The position numbers were made by a program, and so were the translations under genes. Below the pieces are notes generated by a model. That model did not search any database, had not been told where the DNA came from, and saw only the letters and a list, made by a program, of their open reading frames with translations. A DNA stretch of 64,000 nucleotides from Chryseotalea sp. WA131a (GTDB lineage Bacteria; Bacteroidota; Bacteroidia; Cytophagales; Cyclobacteriaceae), in the NCBI GenBank assembly GCA_025370075.1, contig CP073016.1, positions 930,001-994,000 of the forward strand, given 5' to 3'. Below are positions 62,379 to 64,000 of the stretch, piece by piece. The first letter of the stretch is position 1. Each line of letters begins with the position of its first letter.

Positions 62379-62996
62379 ATGTCTCGCACAGTTAACCTTG
62401 TAGTTGTTGTAGTTCTGTGCTGCTCCTTTGGAATAAAGTCTGGGCCTGAAAATTTTTTACGCCATCGCTTTGTGGTGTTGCCTACCAGCACGCTAACCAT
62501 CAATGGCAAAACCAACGTAAACAATTTTAAATGTGGCATACACCGCTACTGCGGGGCAGACACGCTGGTAATCAAAGAGACCCCGCACGAGAAACCCATT
62601 ATCTTGAAAGGGTTTGTTGGGCTAGAAGCCACAACATTCGACTGTGGAATAGCCCCGATGACGCACGATTTTAACAAAACGCTTAAATCAAGTGACTTCC
62701 CTACCATCGGAATCGATTTTAAATCTTTTGAGCGGATACCTGATTTAACGTGCACACAAGACAAATTTGCAGCAGAAGTGGCCATCTCAATGGCGGGTGT
62801 AACGAAACTTTTTAAAATGCCTTGCACCTTTGAAACCACCAAAAAAGGTGAAATATTCTTGCGGGGAGAGCGTGCGTTTCTGTTTTCGGATTTTAATTTA
62901 AAGGCGCCACAGCGAATGATGGGGATGATCAAAGTAAACGAAAATCTTTTCGTTCAATTCAACTTATCATTAAAACTGGATGTCAACCGCTGGTAA
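62379..62996 (+). CDS. YceI-like periplasmic protein, second in the cluster
   Basis: I take the ATG at 62379 (MSRTVNLVVVVVLCCSFGI), which gives a signal peptide; an upstream in-frame ATG adds a poor leader. The mature region follows the YceI layout, diverged: LTINGKTNVNNFKCGIHRYC, MTHDFNKTLKSSDFPTIGIDFKSFE, AAEVAISMAGVTKLFKMPCTFE and FSDFNLKAPQRMMGMIKVNENLFVQFNLSL. Several Cys residues (CGIHRYCG, FDCGI, TCTQD) may form disulfides and distinguish it from the YceI protein upstream. It follows the porin by about 80 bp. Confidence 0.78.
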   Translation: MSRTVNLVVVVVLCCSFGIKSGPENFLRHRFVVLPTSTLTINGKTNVNNFKCGIHRYCGADTLVIKETPHEKPIILKGFVGLEATTFDCGIAPMTHDFNKTLKSSDFPTIGIDFKSFERIPDLTCTQDKFAAEVAISMAGVTKLFKMPCTFETTKKGEIFLRGERAFLFSDFNLKAPQRMMGMIKVNENLFVQFNLSLKLDVNRW

Positions 62997-63005
62997 ATCG
63001 TCAAC

Positions 63006-64000
63006 CTAAAACGGCACCCACGAAGTGGTGTTCACCGAGGCTTTTAAATCATACAGCAAGTTGTAAAGTCCAAAGTAGGTACGGTTGATATAAATCGCGT
63101 GCTTCACCCCTCTTGCTTTCTTCGACTCGCGCAGTTCTTTCATATTCGATAATTGTTCTCCAAACTTGAAAACTTCTTCAAAGTAGGTGGCATTATCAAA
63201 ATCAAATTCATTGGAGCGAAATGGTCTTCCTAGCAATTCTACCAAGTGGGTAAAAACATCTATGAAGAATCTCTTGTCCTTTGCCGAATCGTCTGGATAA
63301 ATAAACCTGAGTTGATAAAACGCATTTTCCAACTTGGTTTTGTTTTGCAAAATATCACGATCCAGCAATTGAAAGTATTGCGGATAGAATTCTTGTGGTA
63401 TCACTTTCACACATCCAAAATCGATAATGCCCAATTTTTTATCGTTTGTGATGATGAAATTGCCTGGATGCGGATCGGCATGCAGCTCTTTTAGCTGATG
63501 AATTTGAAAATGATAAAAATCCCACATGGCCTGACCAATCCGGTTGGCTTCTGCCTTCGTCAGCTTTTCGGTTTTTAAAAATTCGCCCAAGGGTTTGCCC
63601 TCCAGCCAATCCATGGTAAGAATTTTATCGCTCGATTGCTGCGGGTAATAAGTAGGGAAAACCAAGTTCTCAATTCCTTTGCATTGCTTCGATAAATTGA
63701 TTGAACGCTTTAGTTCCAGGGTATAGTCTGCCTCTTCCAACATGCGTGCTTGCACTTCTTGAATAAACTCATCGTACTCGGTGGCATTGAGCTTGAACAT
63801 TCGCAACGCAATTGGCTTGACCATGGCCAAATCGCTTTTGATGCTATCGCCCACCCCAGGGTATTGAATCTTTACTGCCAACTTCTTGCCATTCAACGTG
63901 GCTTCGTGTACTTGACCAATGGAGGCTGCATTACGAGCAGAAGTTGTAAACGTATCGAATAATTCGGTAGGTCGTTTTTTAAAATACTTCTCAAACGTGC
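63006..64000 (-). CDS. ABC1/AarF/UbiB-family protein kinase-like protein, cut by the window edge
   Basis: The frame is open from the right edge to the stop at 63006 (about 331 residues visible). UbiB hallmarks: SARNAASIGQVHEATLNGKKLAVKIQYPG (the KxGQ-derived Ala-loop region and the nucleotide-binding Lys), LEEADYTLEL, HADPHPGNFIIT (catalytic loop) and KLGIIDFGCVK (metal-binding DFG). The family supports ubiquinone or menaquinone and lipid metabolism as atypical kinases or ATPases. The N-terminus and start lie outside the window. Confidence 0.9.
   Translation of the reverse strand, partial: TFEKYFKKRPTELFDTFTTSARNAASIGQVHEATLNGKKLAVKIQYPGVGDSIKSDLAMVKPIALRMFKLNATEYDEFIQEVQARMLEEADYTLELKRSINLSKQCKGIENLVFPTYYPQQSSDKILTMDWLEGKPLGEFLKTEKLTKAEANRIGQAMWDFYHFQIHQLKELHADPHPGNFIITNDKKLGIIDFGCVKVIPQEFYPQYFQLLDRDILQNKTKLENAFYQLRFIYPDDSAKDKRFFIDVFTHLVELLGRPFRSNEFDFDNATYFEEVFKFGEQLSNMKELRESKKARGVKHAIYINRTYFGLYNLLYDLKASVNTTSWVPF

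Overview
The window reads as a chromosome segment of a Bacteroidota bacterium, most likely in the class Cytophagia. This rests on a gldC gliding gene, an S-box-controlled methionine operon with metH split in two, a TonB receptor with a carboxypeptidase-regulatory domain, DUF6443-type Rhs proteins, AT-rich genes with weak or absent Shine-Dalgarno sequences, and short simple-sequence tracts between genes. No search could be run, so all family names come from motifs and layout that I recognise.

Region by region. 1-15.3 kb is mostly housekeeping: a PD40 propeller protein (cut by the edge), alkyladenine glycosylase, a DUF2911 protein, a sodium:solute symporter with a 37-residue membrane protein, a ParE toxin-antitoxin pair, a PIG-L deacetylase, succinyl-CoA:3-ketoacid CoA-transferase (scoA/scoB, interrupted by a four-helix-bundle gene), gldC, a TonB receptor plus SGNH lipoprotein, and a DUF4143 ATPase behind two palindromes. 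15.3-20.8 kb is a methionine operon on the minus strand (metH N-part, metH C-part, four-helix-bundle gene, metF) led by a SAM-I riboswitch whose P1 helix contains the metH start codon. 20.85-25.7 kb carries ppx, a BASS transporter, an acyltransferase broken or recoded at A AAA AAC, a saccharopine-dehydrogenase-like gene and cdd.

25.66-32.68 kb is a probable insertion of about 7 kb bounded by two copies of the last ~70 bp of cdd. It holds two near-identical 1.65-kb segments (164-bp MITE-like repeat, alpha/beta-hydrolase lipoprotein, REP-type palindromes) around decayed genes: a C39-peptidase lipoprotein with two frameshifts, the tail of an aldose 1-epimerase and a GAF sensor. 34.5-36.5 kb has a REP-associated tyrosine transposase (RAYT), a 150-bp tandem REP array, and a primase truncated by that array.

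37.5-53.9 kb is the most distinctive region: an Rhs-type polymorphic toxin locus on the minus strand. A DUF6624 protein and a 1274-residue SpvB/YD-type protein are followed by an Rhs shell that appears split over two abutting ORFs of 838 and 1946 residues. The second ORF has its own signal peptide and seven Ig-like repeats. The active tip looks like an L,D-transpeptidase, followed by a lipoprotein that is a candidate immunity protein. Two displaced toxin tips without start codons follow (a metallopeptidase and a hydrophobic, possibly membrane-acting domain), each with a membrane protein as candidate immunity.

54-64 kb has remnants of insertion sequences and a truncated histone-deacetylase-like gene, then a His-rich lipoprotein, a TerB-ABCG fusion transporter, Ku, two YceI-like proteins around a porin, and an ABC1/UbiB kinase cut by the right edge. 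I saw no tRNA, rRNA or CRISPR array.
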